A stretch of DNA of 64,000 nucleotides, from the NCBI GenBank assembly GCA_036008175.1, contig DASYOB010000084.1:1-64000 (forward strand), given 5' to 3'. The notes beneath the pieces were generated by a model. The model searched no databases. It saw only the letters and a program-made list of their open reading frames with translations, and had not been told where the DNA came from. The stretch is from DATARH01 sp036008175 (GTDB lineage: Bacteria > Pseudomonadota > Alphaproteobacteria > ATCC43930 > CGMCC-115725). The position numbers were made by a program, and so were the translations under genes. Of this stretch, positions 44,360-53,669 are shown one piece after another (within the stretch, counting starts at the first letter, position 1; the number at the start of each line of letters is the position of its first letter).

Positions 44360-45946
44360 TCACAGTTCCCTCGGGTCGGTTAGCGACCCGGTGCGTTGAA
44401 AAGTGAAATCCGCACGTCCCGGATCAGCCACCCGCTCCAGCCTCTTGTGGCGCGCGATAGTCACAGTCAGCCGCCGCAGCAGGAGACCGAGCGAGCGCAG
44501 ATCCGGACCGCCGTCTTCGGCGGCGATGCGCGGCCGGTGGATACGAAATTCGATCAGCAAATCGTCGCCCTTGCCGTCCTGCTCGGGGATCGCAATGTCC
44601 CTCGTCAAGACGGCGTCCATTCCGCCATTGAATGTCCATTCGACGGCAGCGGACCCATTGACGACGACATCGACCTGCTGTGCCTCGCTCGGCGCGATAT
44701 AGGGCGATACCTCGAAGCTGAGCGCGAGCGGCCCCGGCGACCGGCCCCTCAGGCTCAGCAAAACAGTCGCGCTGCTTGCTGCGCTCCAGCAACCGCCGAC
44801 CTCCGGCTCCGGCGGATACCAGCCCGTCATCCTTGTCGCCGCGATCGAAGTCGGCCTGCCGAAATCGATTACCGTGCCGTCTGTCAGCGGACGAAAATAG
44901 CGCGCGCGGCGCTCGGTGGAGCGATCCGGCAGCTGCCAATCCAATGCCGGGAGCGATGGCGCGGCGCGGTCGGGCGGTCGCCGACAGAATTCCGGCGTGC
45001 GCGTGCGAAATACAATCGGCGGTTCCGACGCGCGCTTCGCTATCACCGCGGCCATCATGGTCGGCTTGGTCCAGCCGCCGTCGATCAACTGATCCTCCAG
45101 CGCCTGCGTCCGGCGCACGATCTCTTGGTCGAACGGGTCGGCCGCATCGAAATTCGGGCCGAACCCGCGATCGAGGAAGACCTCGACCAGGCCGCCCCAG
45201 CCGAAAAATCGGCGGAATTCGAAATGCTCGATACAGAGGGGAAGAATGTCCTGGGCGCGTATGCCCTCAAACCCTTCGGTCGAACAATCCCAGTTATCGT
45301 ATTCCTGCTCCAACCGGTGAAGCTGACGGTTGTATTTGAAGCCTATCGGCAATTGTTTCCAGATGTGATTGACGACGGCGAGTGTCTCCTGCCACCGCAT
45401 GTGGCCGTTGCGGCCGATCATGTCCTGAGTGACGAAATATCCGTCGGCGGCAAGAGCGGTGTCGATCGCGGCGAAGACGTGCTCAAGATTGGCGATGTGG
45501 TGCAGCGAGTGGTGCGCCATCACCGCCCCATAGGTTGCATCCGGCTGCCATAGATTGATGTCGCAGACGGTCGCCAACACCTCTTGGCGCAACGCGTTCT
45601 GTCGTATCGCGTCGGCGGCGCGCTCGACCAGGACCGGCGAGAGTTCCAGGCAATCGATGTGGAACTCCGTCAGACCGCGAGCGCGCAGCGCGTTGGCGAT
45701 CCCGATCTCGATGCTGGCGTCACCCGCGCCGATGCTGAGCACCCGGTTGATCCCGGTCCTGCTAAAGCTCTCAACCAGAAAATTTACATAGAATTCGGTG
45801 GTGCCGCTGACGCCGAACACCGAACGCAGCCGCAAAGTCAAATAGCTGTTTGACCACAAGTGAAAAATGGCCGGCAGGTCATGGATGTCTTGCGGCGACT
45901 CGTATTGTCTGATCTGAGCTTCCGCGCGGCTCGAATAGTCCGTCAT
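44360..45946 (-). CDS. SAM-dependent methyltransferase with a long C-terminal beta-rich domain
   Basis: A 528-residue protein. Residues about 50-310 form a class I methyltransferase (VLSIGAGDASIEIGIANAL for motif I; VMAHHSLHHIANLEHVF and GYFVTQDMIGRNGHM later). Residues about 350-520 look like a beta-sandwich (FGRPTSIAATRMTGWYPPEPEVGGCWSA...LSLRGRSPGPLALSFEVSPY...DVVVNGSAAVEWTFNGG), similar to domains found at the end of glycosyltransferases and capsule proteins. It may methylate a surface sugar. It precedes the phosphodiesterase gene and follows the glycosyltransferase gene by 23 bases. Confidence 0.82.
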   Translation of the reverse strand: MTDYSSRAEAQIRQYESPQDIHDLPAIFHLWSNSYLTLRLRSVFGVSGTTEFYVNFLVESFSRTGINRVLSIGAGDASIEIGIANALRARGLTEFHIDCLELSPVLVERAADAIRQNALRQEVLATVCDINLWQPDATYGAVMAHHSLHHIANLEHVFAAIDTALAADGYFVTQDMIGRNGHMRWQETLAVVNHIWKQLPIGFKYNRQLHRLEQEYDNWDCSTEGFEGIRAQDILPLCIEHFEFRRFFGWGGLVEVFLDRGFGPNFDAADPFDQEIVRRTQALEDQLIDGGWTKPTMMAAVIAKRASEPPIVFRTRTPEFCRRPPDRAAPSLPALDWQLPDRSTERRARYFRPLTDGTVIDFGRPTSIAATRMTGWYPPEPEVGGCWSAASSATVLLSLRGRSPGPLALSFEVSPYIAPSEAQQVDVVVNGSAAVEWTFNGGMDAVLTRDIAIPEQDGKGDDLLIEFRIHRPRIAAEDGGPDLRSLGLLLRRLTVTIARHKRLERVADPGRADFTFQRTGSLTDPREL

Positions 45947-45969
45947 TGAACGAGCTTCATAAAGGCCGC

Positions 45970-48573
45970 CTATCGGCGCAAAAAGCCCGGGCCGTCGGCG
46001 AGAACAGCTAGCTCGGGAATGTCGATTGCGATCCGGCGGGCCGCGGCTGCATAGCCAAACTCACGTTCGACAAAATCGAGGCCCTGGAGCGCGCGCTGCC
46101 GGGCAAGTCCTGGATCCCTGATGAGCCTGGCGGTGGCCTCGGCAAACTCTTCCGCTGTGTTGGCGATCTCGACAACCCCCTTGGCACCAGCCAGCCCTTG
46201 AATTCCCGCGATCGTGGTCACCATCGGCACGCCAAACCGCATCGCCTCGACGACCTTCCCCTTGACGCCGGCACCGAACTGGAGCGGAGCGACAGCGACC
46301 GCAGCCGATCGATAGAGCCACTCCAGCACCGGGTCGGAAACATATTCGGTGACGAGGATATCCTCGGCGACCAGGCCTCTCACCGCTGGCGGCGGAAACG
46401 CGCCGGCGATGACGGTCGCAATGCCCGGAACCAGCCTCTTGAGGCGGGGCAGGATGTCATGGACCAGCCAGGTCGCCGCCTCGATGTTGGGACGGTGGCG
46501 AAAGCCGCCGACGAACAGGATCGAGGGAGGACCGGTGCGGCTGCGCCCGACCCGCGCTCGCGTTGCCGCAATCTCGCGCTCGGAATAGACATAGGGGGTC
46601 AGCACCCGCGCCGCTTTGCCCGGCAGCTCGCGTCGCACGGCGTCCACCTCCTCCGCCGCCGGGTAGTACACGACATCGGCTTGCTCCCATGTATCGAGCT
46701 CGGCTCGCCGCCAAAATTCGATCTCGCTCAGGAGCTGCTGTCGCGCAGTCGTCGCGTATTCCCGCTCCAGGCGCACGGCATGTAGATCATGCCCGTAATA
46801 AAGCCTTCGGGCTCGCGTTCGCTCTGCGACTTCATTGATATAGTTAAGCGCGATATGCGCACGGCTGAATAAGACGTAATCCAGATAGCCGCCGTTTTCG
46901 TCAATCCACTCGGAAAATCGGCCGCTCAGCTGTTGTCCGTACAACACTTCGATGCCGAGATCCTGCAATGTCTTGGCGTACGTGCGGTCGCGCTGTAGAT
47001 TGTCCGGCCAGAACGCCACCTGCAGCCCGGCATCGACGAACATTTTCAAATAGGCGAAGATCGTTCGAGAGCCCGCGTCCCGATCGAATTGCGGGACGTA
47101 GTGGTCGATCACCAGGATGTGCTTGCGCCACCGGCTGCGATCCCGCGCGATAAATGCGGCGTGTCCGTCGGCGGCGTGCTGCGACCGCAGCACGGCGCCC
47201 CATTTTTCGACGAATTTCCGCCGGTTCTCGGCCTGATAAGCCTTGATGCCGGTCTCGATATCGGTGCCGTTCGAAATCCCCTCGTGATGGATCACCTGTG
47301 CGCCGGGGGAATACAGCACACGCAGGCCGCGCGCCCGCAACGCGAACGCCAGATCGGAGTCGTCAAAATAGGCCGGGGTGTAACGCTCGTCGAACCCACC
47401 AACGGCATCCCACACTCTTCTCGGCAAGGCGATGGCAGCGCCCGAGGCATAATCGACTTCTTTGAGGTAGCTGAATTCCGGCAAGGTCGGATCCTGACCA
47501 CGGCCGAAATTCCAGCCGGTCCCATCGCGCCAGATGATACCGCCCGCCTCTTGCAGCGTGCCGTCGGCATTCAGCAGCTTCGAGCCGACAAGGCCGACGC
47601 CGGTAAAGCGTTCGAAGGGCGCGAGGATCTCGTCGAGCCAGTTGTCGACAACGATCGTATCGTTATTAAGCAGCACCAGATAATTGCCGGCCGCGTGCTG
47701 TGCGCAAAGATTGCAATTGCGGATGAAGCCTTGGTTCTCCGCGTGGGTAATACAGCGTACAACGCCGCCCAGGTCGGAAAACACCGCTTCGGTTTCGTCG
47801 GACGAGTTATCGTTGCCGATGACGATCTCATAACGAGTGTTTGAATTGTGCTCGAGCAGTGAGATGACCGCTGCAATCGTATACTCGACATGATTGAAAC
47901 CCGGGATGATGACCGAGGCCTCAACCGGCCGCGGCGTGTTTGCCGTCTCCGAGAGCACGCGCAGCTGCCGCACGAGCGAACCGAGCAGCCGTTGACGGCT
48001 CGGTTCGCCCGATTGCCGGGATCTGCCTACGGCTTCGATGATCTCGAAATAGCCTGAAATCCGGCGCGCAGCATCCTCGCCGACCTCGTCCCTCAGGAGA
48101 TCGAAGAGACGCCCGCGCGCTTTGCTGGAATCGGGGTCAGCGGGCGGTGCGGTCGACGGTTCCGCTTCGGCCTGCCGCCGAAGCTCGCGGATGTCCTGCT
48201 CCGACCAGCCGAGCGTGAGCAGGTCGCGCAGCGGGTCTGAGACGGCGCTGTCTATGGTGAAGGCGCGCAGGTAGGCCGCCTCGGCCTCCTTCGCGCGGCC
48301 CTGAATTTTCAGCACATGGCCAAGTTGCAGGTGCGCGTCGGCGCAGTGGGGGTCGCAGGCGATCGCTACCCGGTACGCGCTTTCCGCCCGCAGCGCATCG
48401 CCCGATTCTTTGAGCGCATGGCCATATTGCACCCAGATCGGCTGATTGCGGGGATTACGGTCGAGAGCGGTGCGGTAGAGCCGCGCTGCCGCGGCCCAGT
48501 CACCCGTCTCGCGCGCCCGATCGGCCCGGCTGATGACGCTCGGTTTCGGGCCGCTGCGGCCAAACCACGTCAT
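45970..48573 (-). CDS. TPR - GT2 - GT4 glycosyltransferase
   Basis: An 867-residue fusion. TPR repeats occupy about 20-130 (AARLYRTALDRNPRNQPIWVQYGHALKESGD, HLQLGHVLKIQGRAKEAEAAYLRAF). A GT2 domain lies at about 217-450 (ASVIIPGFNHVEYT, DNSSDETEAV, NNDTIVVDNW with the DxD-like acidic motif, ASGAAIALPRRVWDAVGGFDE). A GT4-type domain lies at about 485-855 (PSILFVGGFRHRPNIEA, VTEYVSDPVLEWLYRSA, GAGVKGKVVEAMRFGVPMVTT). Bifunctional enzymes like this build O-antigen or rhamnan chains. The start overlaps the stop of the TPR gene (ATGA). Confidence 0.88.
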   Translation of the reverse strand: MTWFGRSGPKPSVISRADRARETGDWAAAARLYRTALDRNPRNQPIWVQYGHALKESGDALRAESAYRVAIACDPHCADAHLQLGHVLKIQGRAKEAEAAYLRAFTIDSAVSDPLRDLLTLGWSEQDIRELRRQAEAEPSTAPPADPDSSKARGRLFDLLRDEVGEDAARRISGYFEIIEAVGRSRQSGEPSRQRLLGSLVRQLRVLSETANTPRPVEASVIIPGFNHVEYTIAAVISLLEHNSNTRYEIVIGNDNSSDETEAVFSDLGGVVRCITHAENQGFIRNCNLCAQHAAGNYLVLLNNDTIVVDNWLDEILAPFERFTGVGLVGSKLLNADGTLQEAGGIIWRDGTGWNFGRGQDPTLPEFSYLKEVDYASGAAIALPRRVWDAVGGFDERYTPAYFDDSDLAFALRARGLRVLYSPGAQVIHHEGISNGTDIETGIKAYQAENRRKFVEKWGAVLRSQHAADGHAAFIARDRSRWRKHILVIDHYVPQFDRDAGSRTIFAYLKMFVDAGLQVAFWPDNLQRDRTYAKTLQDLGIEVLYGQQLSGRFSEWIDENGGYLDYVLFSRAHIALNYINEVAERTRARRLYYGHDLHAVRLEREYATTARQQLLSEIEFWRRAELDTWEQADVVYYPAAEEVDAVRRELPGKAARVLTPYVYSEREIAATRARVGRSRTGPPSILFVGGFRHRPNIEAATWLVHDILPRLKRLVPGIATVIAGAFPPPAVRGLVAEDILVTEYVSDPVLEWLYRSAAVAVAPLQFGAGVKGKVVEAMRFGVPMVTTIAGIQGLAGAKGVVEIANTAEEFAEATARLIRDPGLARQRALQGLDFVEREFGYAAAARRIAIDIPELAVLADGPGFLRR

Positions 48574-49202
48574 TCTTGGGTGCCGGCCGATAACGCGCTG
48601 TCGTCATGAAGCGTGCGGGAGAGCGCGCCACGGAGCGCGGCGATCTCGCTTTGCATTCCCGCCGCCGCCGTTGCCAATCTGCGGGACTTCCGCTCGGCCT
48701 CGGACAGCACTTCGCACAGCCGATCGATCTCGCCTTCCGTCGCCGACGACGCTCGGCTCGGCTCACCCGGCGTGCAGCTTCCCGCCGGGTTGACGCCCGC
48801 CAGTTGCTTGAGCTCCGACAAGACCGCTGCCGACCAGCCAAACCCGCCAAGCTCGCGTATCGGCTCGGGCGAAGAATGGTCGAGCACGGCGGCGATAAGG
48901 TAGGAGACTTCCGCTTCGCTCCTCTTACCCTGGATCTTCAGGACATGGCCGAGCTGGAGGTGGGCGTCGGCGCTATCCGGATCGTACGAGATCGCAGTGC
49001 GATAGGTTGCTTCAGCTTCCGAACATCGGCCCGCCTCTTTTAGCGCATGGCCGTACTGCACCCAGATTGGCGGATTGTCCGGGGATCGGTTGAGCGCTTT
49101 TCTATAAAGACGGGCAGCCGTCGTCCACCGCCCGGCATCGCGGGCACGATCGGCGCGGGTAATCGTCATCAGCGTTCGTCGCAAGGCGGAAGGCTGGAGC
49201 AT
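48570..49202 (-). CDS. TPR protein, paralogue of the glycosyltransferase N-terminus
   Basis: ATG 49202 gives 210 residues; GTG 49223 and a later ATG are alternatives. The N-terminal ~130 residues (ADRARDAGRWTTAARLYRKALNRSP, WVQYGHALKEAG, HLQLGHVLKIQGKRSEAEVSYL) match the TPR block of the downstream glycosyltransferase nearly residue for residue. The last ~60 residues are a Glu/Arg/Ala-rich coiled coil (GEIDRLCEVLSEAERKSRRLATAAAGMQSEIAALRGAL) like that of the upstream methyltransferase. It lacks an enzymatic domain and probably scaffolds the two flanking enzymes. Confidence 0.75.
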   Translation of the reverse strand: MLQPSALRRTLMTITRADRARDAGRWTTAARLYRKALNRSPDNPPIWVQYGHALKEAGRCSEAEATYRTAISYDPDSADAHLQLGHVLKIQGKRSEAEVSYLIAAVLDHSSPEPIRELGGFGWSAAVLSELKQLAGVNPAGSCTPGEPSRASSATEGEIDRLCEVLSEAERKSRRLATAAAGMQSEIAALRGALSRTLHDDSALSAGTQE

Positions 49203-49230
49203 GGCGATACGCCGATAGGTCACACTGCGA

Positions 49231-50598
49231 TCAGCGCGGCGCGCGCGCCGGCAGGGCCTCGCCGAGCTGGGCGGGCGACGATTGCGCAGGCGGGTTCGCC
49301 TTGCTCGCAGAGCGGCGCCGGCTCCAAGCGAACATCCGCCGCAACAACTGCCGCCATCCAGCCGGATCTGGAACCGGCGCTAGAACGGCGTGACCCCTCG
49401 CGAGGGCCTCGAGCGCCGCGCGCCCGACCTGCCGTGCCGTCGCCAGCGCGCTTTGGAGAGATGCGATTTCCGCTTGCATCGTCGCGGCGTCTTCCGCCGC
49501 CCGCATCGCCCCCTCGAGCATGAGGCGCATCCCGCCAATCTCGGCACGTATTCGCGCCGCCTCCTCCGCATCCTCCCGCAGCCGTCGCTCGGCCTCCGAG
49601 AGCGCTCCATTCAGCGTGGCGATCTCGGCCCGCATCGTCTCCGCCGCGCCGGCGCGCTGCCACATGTCTTCTTCGGCAAGGGACAGCGCATCGCGGAGGC
49701 GCGCGATCTCGCTTTCCACGCCTGCCGTCGCCTGCCGCGCCGCCTCGGCCATGGCCTGCGCAGCATCGCGAGCCCGCGCGAGATCGGCCAACTGGTCGGC
49801 TAGGCGCGCGATTTCAGCAGACGCCTCGACGCTATCTGCTTCCGGGCTGTGAATATAAAGACTCGGGCCGACCGGCGCGGCGATAGGATGGTCCGACGCG
49901 CAGGCGAGCAGGTAGACCGCGCGCGGCAGTCCATCACTCCGCTCCAAGTGGCGATCGTCGCGTCGTTCGAATGTAACCGCAGTGGCGAGCGCCGGCTCCG
50001 GGTAGCGTGGGATGATCGCCGATCCGACCAGCGCACGCTGCGCGGAAACAGCAACATGGCGAAAACGGCGCGAAAGAACTGCAACGAATTCCTCGCGTGA
50101 GAGCTCACGCAGGTGATAGGCGTTGGCCCCCGCGCCTACCGGCGAATAGACATCGCAATCCGGCGTGGAGATCACCAGCAGACCGCCGGTTCGCAAGACG
50201 CGGTGCACCTCAAGCAGAAATGCGTCCTGCTCGGCAAAATGCTCGAGCGTCTCGAACGAGACAACGGTGTCGACCGAAGCCGTCGCCACCGGGATCGCGC
50301 GCGCGTCGCCGGCAACATACCGCAGGTTTGGCCGGACATATTGGGCCGCCGCATGGGCCAGGGTTGGACGATCGATGTCGATCCCGGTCACCCGGCGCGC
50401 GACTTGCGCCAGCAATGCCGTTCCGTATCCTTCGCCACAGGCAATATCGAGAACATCTTTGCCATGACACAAGTCACGCGCAAGGAAATACCGGTGAAGG
50501 TGCTCAATTTCGATTTGGCCATGGGCAGCCGATGTCCACCTTTCACCGGTGAATTCTAGCTCCTGCGCGGGCGGTTCGTGGCGAAAAATCTCTCCCAT
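49231..50598 (-). CDS. class I methyltransferase with a long coiled-coil tail
   Basis: From ATG 50598 there are 455 residues. The methyltransferase part (about 20-240) has VLDIACGEGYGTALLAQVA, TGIDID, GDARAIPVATASVDTVVSFETLEHF and LRTGGLLVISTPD; FTGERW near the start is typical of methyltransferases in glycan clusters. Residues about 270-410 are an Ala/Glu/Arg coiled coil in which similar units recur (EIARLRDALSLAEED, EIATLNGALSEAERR, EIASLQSALATARQ). The product may cap or methylate a glycan as in the WbdD/chain-terminator type, where a coiled coil measures length. That role is inference. Confidence 0.8.
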   Translation of the reverse strand: MGEIFRHEPPAQELEFTGERWTSAAHGQIEIEHLHRYFLARDLCHGKDVLDIACGEGYGTALLAQVARRVTGIDIDRPTLAHAAAQYVRPNLRYVAGDARAIPVATASVDTVVSFETLEHFAEQDAFLLEVHRVLRTGGLLVISTPDCDVYSPVGAGANAYHLRELSREEFVAVLSRRFRHVAVSAQRALVGSAIIPRYPEPALATAVTFERRDDRHLERSDGLPRAVYLLACASDHPIAAPVGPSLYIHSPEADSVEASAEIARLADQLADLARARDAAQAMAEAARQATAGVESEIARLRDALSLAEEDMWQRAGAAETMRAEIATLNGALSEAERRLREDAEEAARIRAEIGGMRLMLEGAMRAAEDAATMQAEIASLQSALATARQVGRAALEALARGHAVLAPVPDPAGWRQLLRRMFAWSRRRSASKANPPAQSSPAQLGEALPARAPR

Positions 50599-50804
50599 GC
50601 ACTCGACTACTGGCGTTTGGCGACGGCAAAGCAACGCGACAGGAATCACCGAAAGCGGATTTCTCCAGCATCCTTAGCGACGGGTCAAGCCCACCCCTGC
50701 ACGCGATACGTGTCTCAGACCCTTAGAACCTCGCGCATCTGAGGCACCATGGCGACCCCGTGCCGAAACGAAAACAGCCAGAACGGCAGGCTCGCCAATG
50801 CGGC

Positions 50805-51620
50805 TTAGTTCAGCCGCGGGCGGTCGCCCTCGACGATGATGCGCCACAGGACGCGGCTTTCGTTGCGGTCGTAATCGCCATGCGCGCGGTGCATCGTCGC
50901 GCGATTGTCGATGACCAGCACGTCGCCTCTGCGCCAGCGGTGCTGGTAAACGATCTCGGGCCGGATCATCCGTTCGAGAAGCCCGCTCAGATAGGCCCGG
51001 CTTTCCTCTGGGCTCATACCCTCGATGTTGAGCGTCTTGGTAATATGGAAATAGACCGCCTTCGAGCCATGCACCGGATGCGTGCGGACCATCGGGTGTA
51101 CGATCGGCGGACTGTACTTTTCCCAATCCTCGGGGCGGGTGTCGGTCTTGCCGCCGTCGAGGCTGTTGACCGTGCGCAGCCCCTCCAGACGCCGCTGCTC
51201 TGCTTCCGGCAGAACGGCAAAGGCGGCGCGCATGCTGGCGACGCTGGTTGCGCCGCCGGCCGACGGGATCTCCACGCCATAGAGCATCGTCGCCGCCGGC
51301 GGCCGTTCACGGTTGGTATGATCGGTGTGCCAACGTTCCGCTGGGCGCTGGCCGTTGCGGTGCCAGACGAGGCCAATATCCGGATATTCTGGCATGTTGT
51401 GCTGCGAGTAATGCTGCCGCATCGGCGGCCCGAAGGCCTCTGCAGCCAGCAAATATTGATCAGGAGAGAGGGACTGGTCGTGAAAGACCAGCGCGAGGTG
51501 CTCGGCCAGAGCCCGGTTCAGGCGCTCGCGGGCCGCGCCGTCCAGTGGCGCGGCGAGATCGATGTCGGAGATCTCGGCGCCGATCGAGGGGGTCAGTGGG
51601 GTGACCGTGAAATCGGGCAT
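50805..51620 (-). CDS. TauD/TfdA-family Fe(II)/2-oxoglutarate dioxygenase
   Basis: A 271-residue intact member. The iron ligands are HxD in WHTDHTNRERPP and the distal His in DNRATMHRAHGDYD; the 2-oxoglutarate-binding Arg is in RVLWRIIVEGDRP. The N-terminus PLTPSIGAEISDIDLAAPL has the usual first beta strand. It differs clearly from the broken paralogue at 32552-33403. It would oxidise a sulfonate, aryloxyacetate or similar compound to release an aldehyde. It is divergent from the Gfo/Idh-family gene. Confidence 0.88.
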   Translation of the reverse strand: MPDFTVTPLTPSIGAEISDIDLAAPLDGAARERLNRALAEHLALVFHDQSLSPDQYLLAAEAFGPPMRQHYSQHNMPEYPDIGLVWHRNGQRPAERWHTDHTNRERPPAATMLYGVEIPSAGGATSVASMRAAFAVLPEAEQRRLEGLRTVNSLDGGKTDTRPEDWEKYSPPIVHPMVRTHPVHGSKAVYFHITKTLNIEGMSPEESRAYLSGLLERMIRPEIVYQHRWRRGDVLVIDNRATMHRAHGDYDRNESRVLWRIIVEGDRPRLN

Positions 51621-51725
51621 GGCATCCTCGCGATGCGGGCGGCGGCTTCGGTGCGGATCATAGCAACGCCGGACCGCGACGCGTATAGCTTGTCGATACG
51701 ATAATCAGCGCCCGGCTCTCGGCCC

Positions 51726-53003
51726 ATGTCAGACCTCCGCCTCGTCATCGTCGATCCCGGCCATTTCCATGCCGCGCTGGTGCAGAAGGAGATGTATCCG
51801 CAGCTCTTGCCCGACGTGCATGTCCATGCGCCGCTGGGGCCGGATCTGGTCGATTACATAGACCGGATCGCCCGCTTCAACGCGCGGTCCGAGAGGCCGA
51901 CGCATTGGCGGCTGGACGTGCACGCCGCACCGGATTTCCTCGACCGGATGCGGTGCGAGTCGGCGGGCGGCATCGCGATCCTCTCCGGACGCAACCGCGG
52001 CAAGATCGAGCGGATCGCCGCCGCGGTCGAGGCGGGACTGCATGTGATCGCCGACAAGCCGGTCATCATTCGCCGCGAGGACCTGGCTCGATTCGAAGAG
52101 GTGCTCGATGCCGCCACGGCAAAGCGGCTGGTCGTCGCCGATCTGATGACCGGTCGACATGACATAATCGCCCGCCTCATTCATGCCTTGCGCGCCGATG
52201 CTGAAATCTTCGGCGAGCCGGTGCCGGGGAGTTGGGACGAGCCCGGGGTGTCGCTGCGGAACGTGCATCAGCTTCTGAAAACCGTGGCCGGGGTGCCCAA
52301 CCCGCGGCCGCCCTGGTATTTCGACATCACCGAGCAGGGCGAGGCGCTGGCCGACACCGGCACGCATCTCGCCGACCGCGCGCACGAGACGCTGTTCCCC
52401 GGCGAAGCGCTCGATTATCGGCGCGACATCCGCCTCGATGCGGCGAGCCGATGGCCGACCTCGGTAAGCCTCGCGCAGTTCCAGCAGCTGACCGGCGAGG
52501 CGCGTTGGCCGGACTTTCTCGCGCCCTGCGTCAGAGGCGATGTGCTCGAGTATTTCTGCAATGGCCGGCTCGATTACCGGATCCGCGGCATTCATGTGCG
52601 CCTGGAAGCGCGCTGGGAATGGCAGACGGACGCCGGCGACGACACCCACAATGCCGTGTACCGCGGCAGCCGGGCACGGCTGGAGCAGCGGCAGGAAGCG
52701 GGCGGAGGTTACCGGCCGGAGCTTTACGTCGCGCCCGAAGCGGAGATCGCCGCGGCGCTCGAACGGCGGATCGCCGCCTTGCAGCGGGAATACCCGGGTA
52801 TCGGGCTAGAGCGGCATGGTGGCGAGTATCGCGTTGCCATCCCCGATGCGCTGCGCCTGGGCCACGATGCCCACTTCGTCGAATTCACCCGGCGCTTCAT
52901 CGCCTATGTCGAGGATCCGGACTTGTTCCCGGCGCCGGAGAAGGCGAACCTGCTGGCCAAGTATTACGTGACCACCGAAGGCGTGGCCCTGAGCCATCGC
53001 TAA
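51726..53003 (+). CDS. Gfo/Idh/MocA-like oxidoreductase with extended C-terminal domain
   Basis: A 425-residue protein. The NAD-binding part is atypical: instead of GxGxxG it has LRLVIVDPGHFHAALVQKEMYP. The conserved HVIADKPVIIRREDLARF segment (the EKP-like motif) and the later NVHQLLKTVAG and TGTHLADRAHETL fit the Oxidored_C-type group of Gfo/Idh proteins. The C-terminal third contains many Arg/Trp/Tyr. It probably acts on a sugar or polyol derivative. It is divergent from the TauD gene and stands alone, with 200 bases before fecR. Confidence 0.75.
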   Translation: MSDLRLVIVDPGHFHAALVQKEMYPQLLPDVHVHAPLGPDLVDYIDRIARFNARSERPTHWRLDVHAAPDFLDRMRCESAGGIAILSGRNRGKIERIAAAVEAGLHVIADKPVIIRREDLARFEEVLDAATAKRLVVADLMTGRHDIIARLIHALRADAEIFGEPVPGSWDEPGVSLRNVHQLLKTVAGVPNPRPPWYFDITEQGEALADTGTHLADRAHETLFPGEALDYRRDIRLDAASRWPTSVSLAQFQQLTGEARWPDFLAPCVRGDVLEYFCNGRLDYRIRGIHVRLEARWEWQTDAGDDTHNAVYRGSRARLEQRQEAGGGYRPELYVAPEAEIAAALERRIAALQREYPGIGLERHGGEYRVAIPDALRLGHDAHFVEFTRRFIAYVEDPDLFPAPEKANLLAKYYVTTEGVALSHR

Positions 53004-53177
53004 CCGAGGCTCACCAGGAGGAAGGCCCGGACGATCCCGAGCCGACGAGCGGCATGTTGTCCGCGAATGTTCATTACCAAGACCTTGTGGCGGCTGAATC
53101 GGCCTTGGCCTAACCGGCGCGCGATTTGGTGATGAAACTTTTAGTCGTATTGAGGCGTTTATGTGCGCGGTTTGGGC

Positions 53178-53183
53178 TATAAT
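53178..53183 (+). promoter_or_regulatory. candidate -10 element TATAAT upstream of the FecR-domain gene
   Basis: A perfect TATAAT 23 bases before the ATG of the FecR-domain gene (53207). The -35 position at standard spacing is weak, so the promoter may need an activator. It is unusually A/T-rich for this window. The transcript would have a short leader including GGAGG. Confidence 0.4.
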
Positions 53184-53206
53184 GGCGATACGATCCGGAG
53201 GGCGGC

Positions 53207-53659
53207 ATGCGGTGCGTCGGGCGCATAGCGCTATTGGGGCTGTTGCTTCTAACCTGTGCCACCGCGGCGCCGGCCTTCGCGGAGGCTCCGCGGATCGGGC
53301 AAATCAAGACTGTCTCCGGCGAGGCCTTTGTCGTCCGCGGCGGCGAGCGCCTGTCGGCCAAGATCGGCGACCCGGTTTACGAAAGCGATACGATCGAGAC
53401 CGGAAGCGGCGGCACGATCGGCGTCACCTTCATCGACAACACGGTGTTTTCGACCGGCCCGGAAACGCAAGTGGCACTTTCCCAATTCCGGTTCGACTCC
53501 AGCAACTCCCACGGCGAGATGCTGGCCGATGTAAAGAAGGGATCGCTGAGCGTCGTTTCGGGCGACATCACCCACAGCACCCCCGGCGCGATGAAGATCC
53601 GGACCCCGACCGCCATTCTCGGGGTCAGCGGCACGACCTTCGCGGTCAAGGTTTATTGA
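53207..53659 (+). CDS. FecR-domain periplasmic protein
   Basis: The ATG follows CCGGAGGG. The 150-residue product has a signal peptide (MRCVGRIALLGLLLLTCATAAPAFAEA) and then a single FecR domain (about 28-150: IGQIKTVSGEAFVVRGGERLSAKIGDPVYESDTIETGSGGTIGVTFIDNTVFSTG ... IRTPTAILGVSGTTFAVKV). It lacks a transmembrane helix and is not a sigma-factor regulator; such solo FecR proteins often associate with CHASE2 or OmpA proteins at the envelope. It lies 10 bases before the OmpA-like gene, so the two are co-transcribed. Confidence 0.88.
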   Translation: MRCVGRIALLGLLLLTCATAAPAFAEAPRIGQIKTVSGEAFVVRGGERLSAKIGDPVYESDTIETGSGGTIGVTFIDNTVFSTGPETQVALSQFRFDSSNSHGEMLADVKKGSLSVVSGDITHSTPGAMKIRTPTAILGVSGTTFAVKVY

Positions 53660-53669
53660 GGGCGGGCCG

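Noticed and set aside
42875..44442. 14-base match (CACCCGCTCCAGCC) between the tRNA-Gly 3' end and 44429-44442, looking like an att pair
   Set aside because: The second copy lies inside the coding part of the methyltransferase gene, no integrase lies between them, and the interval holds a gene that belongs to the downstream operon.
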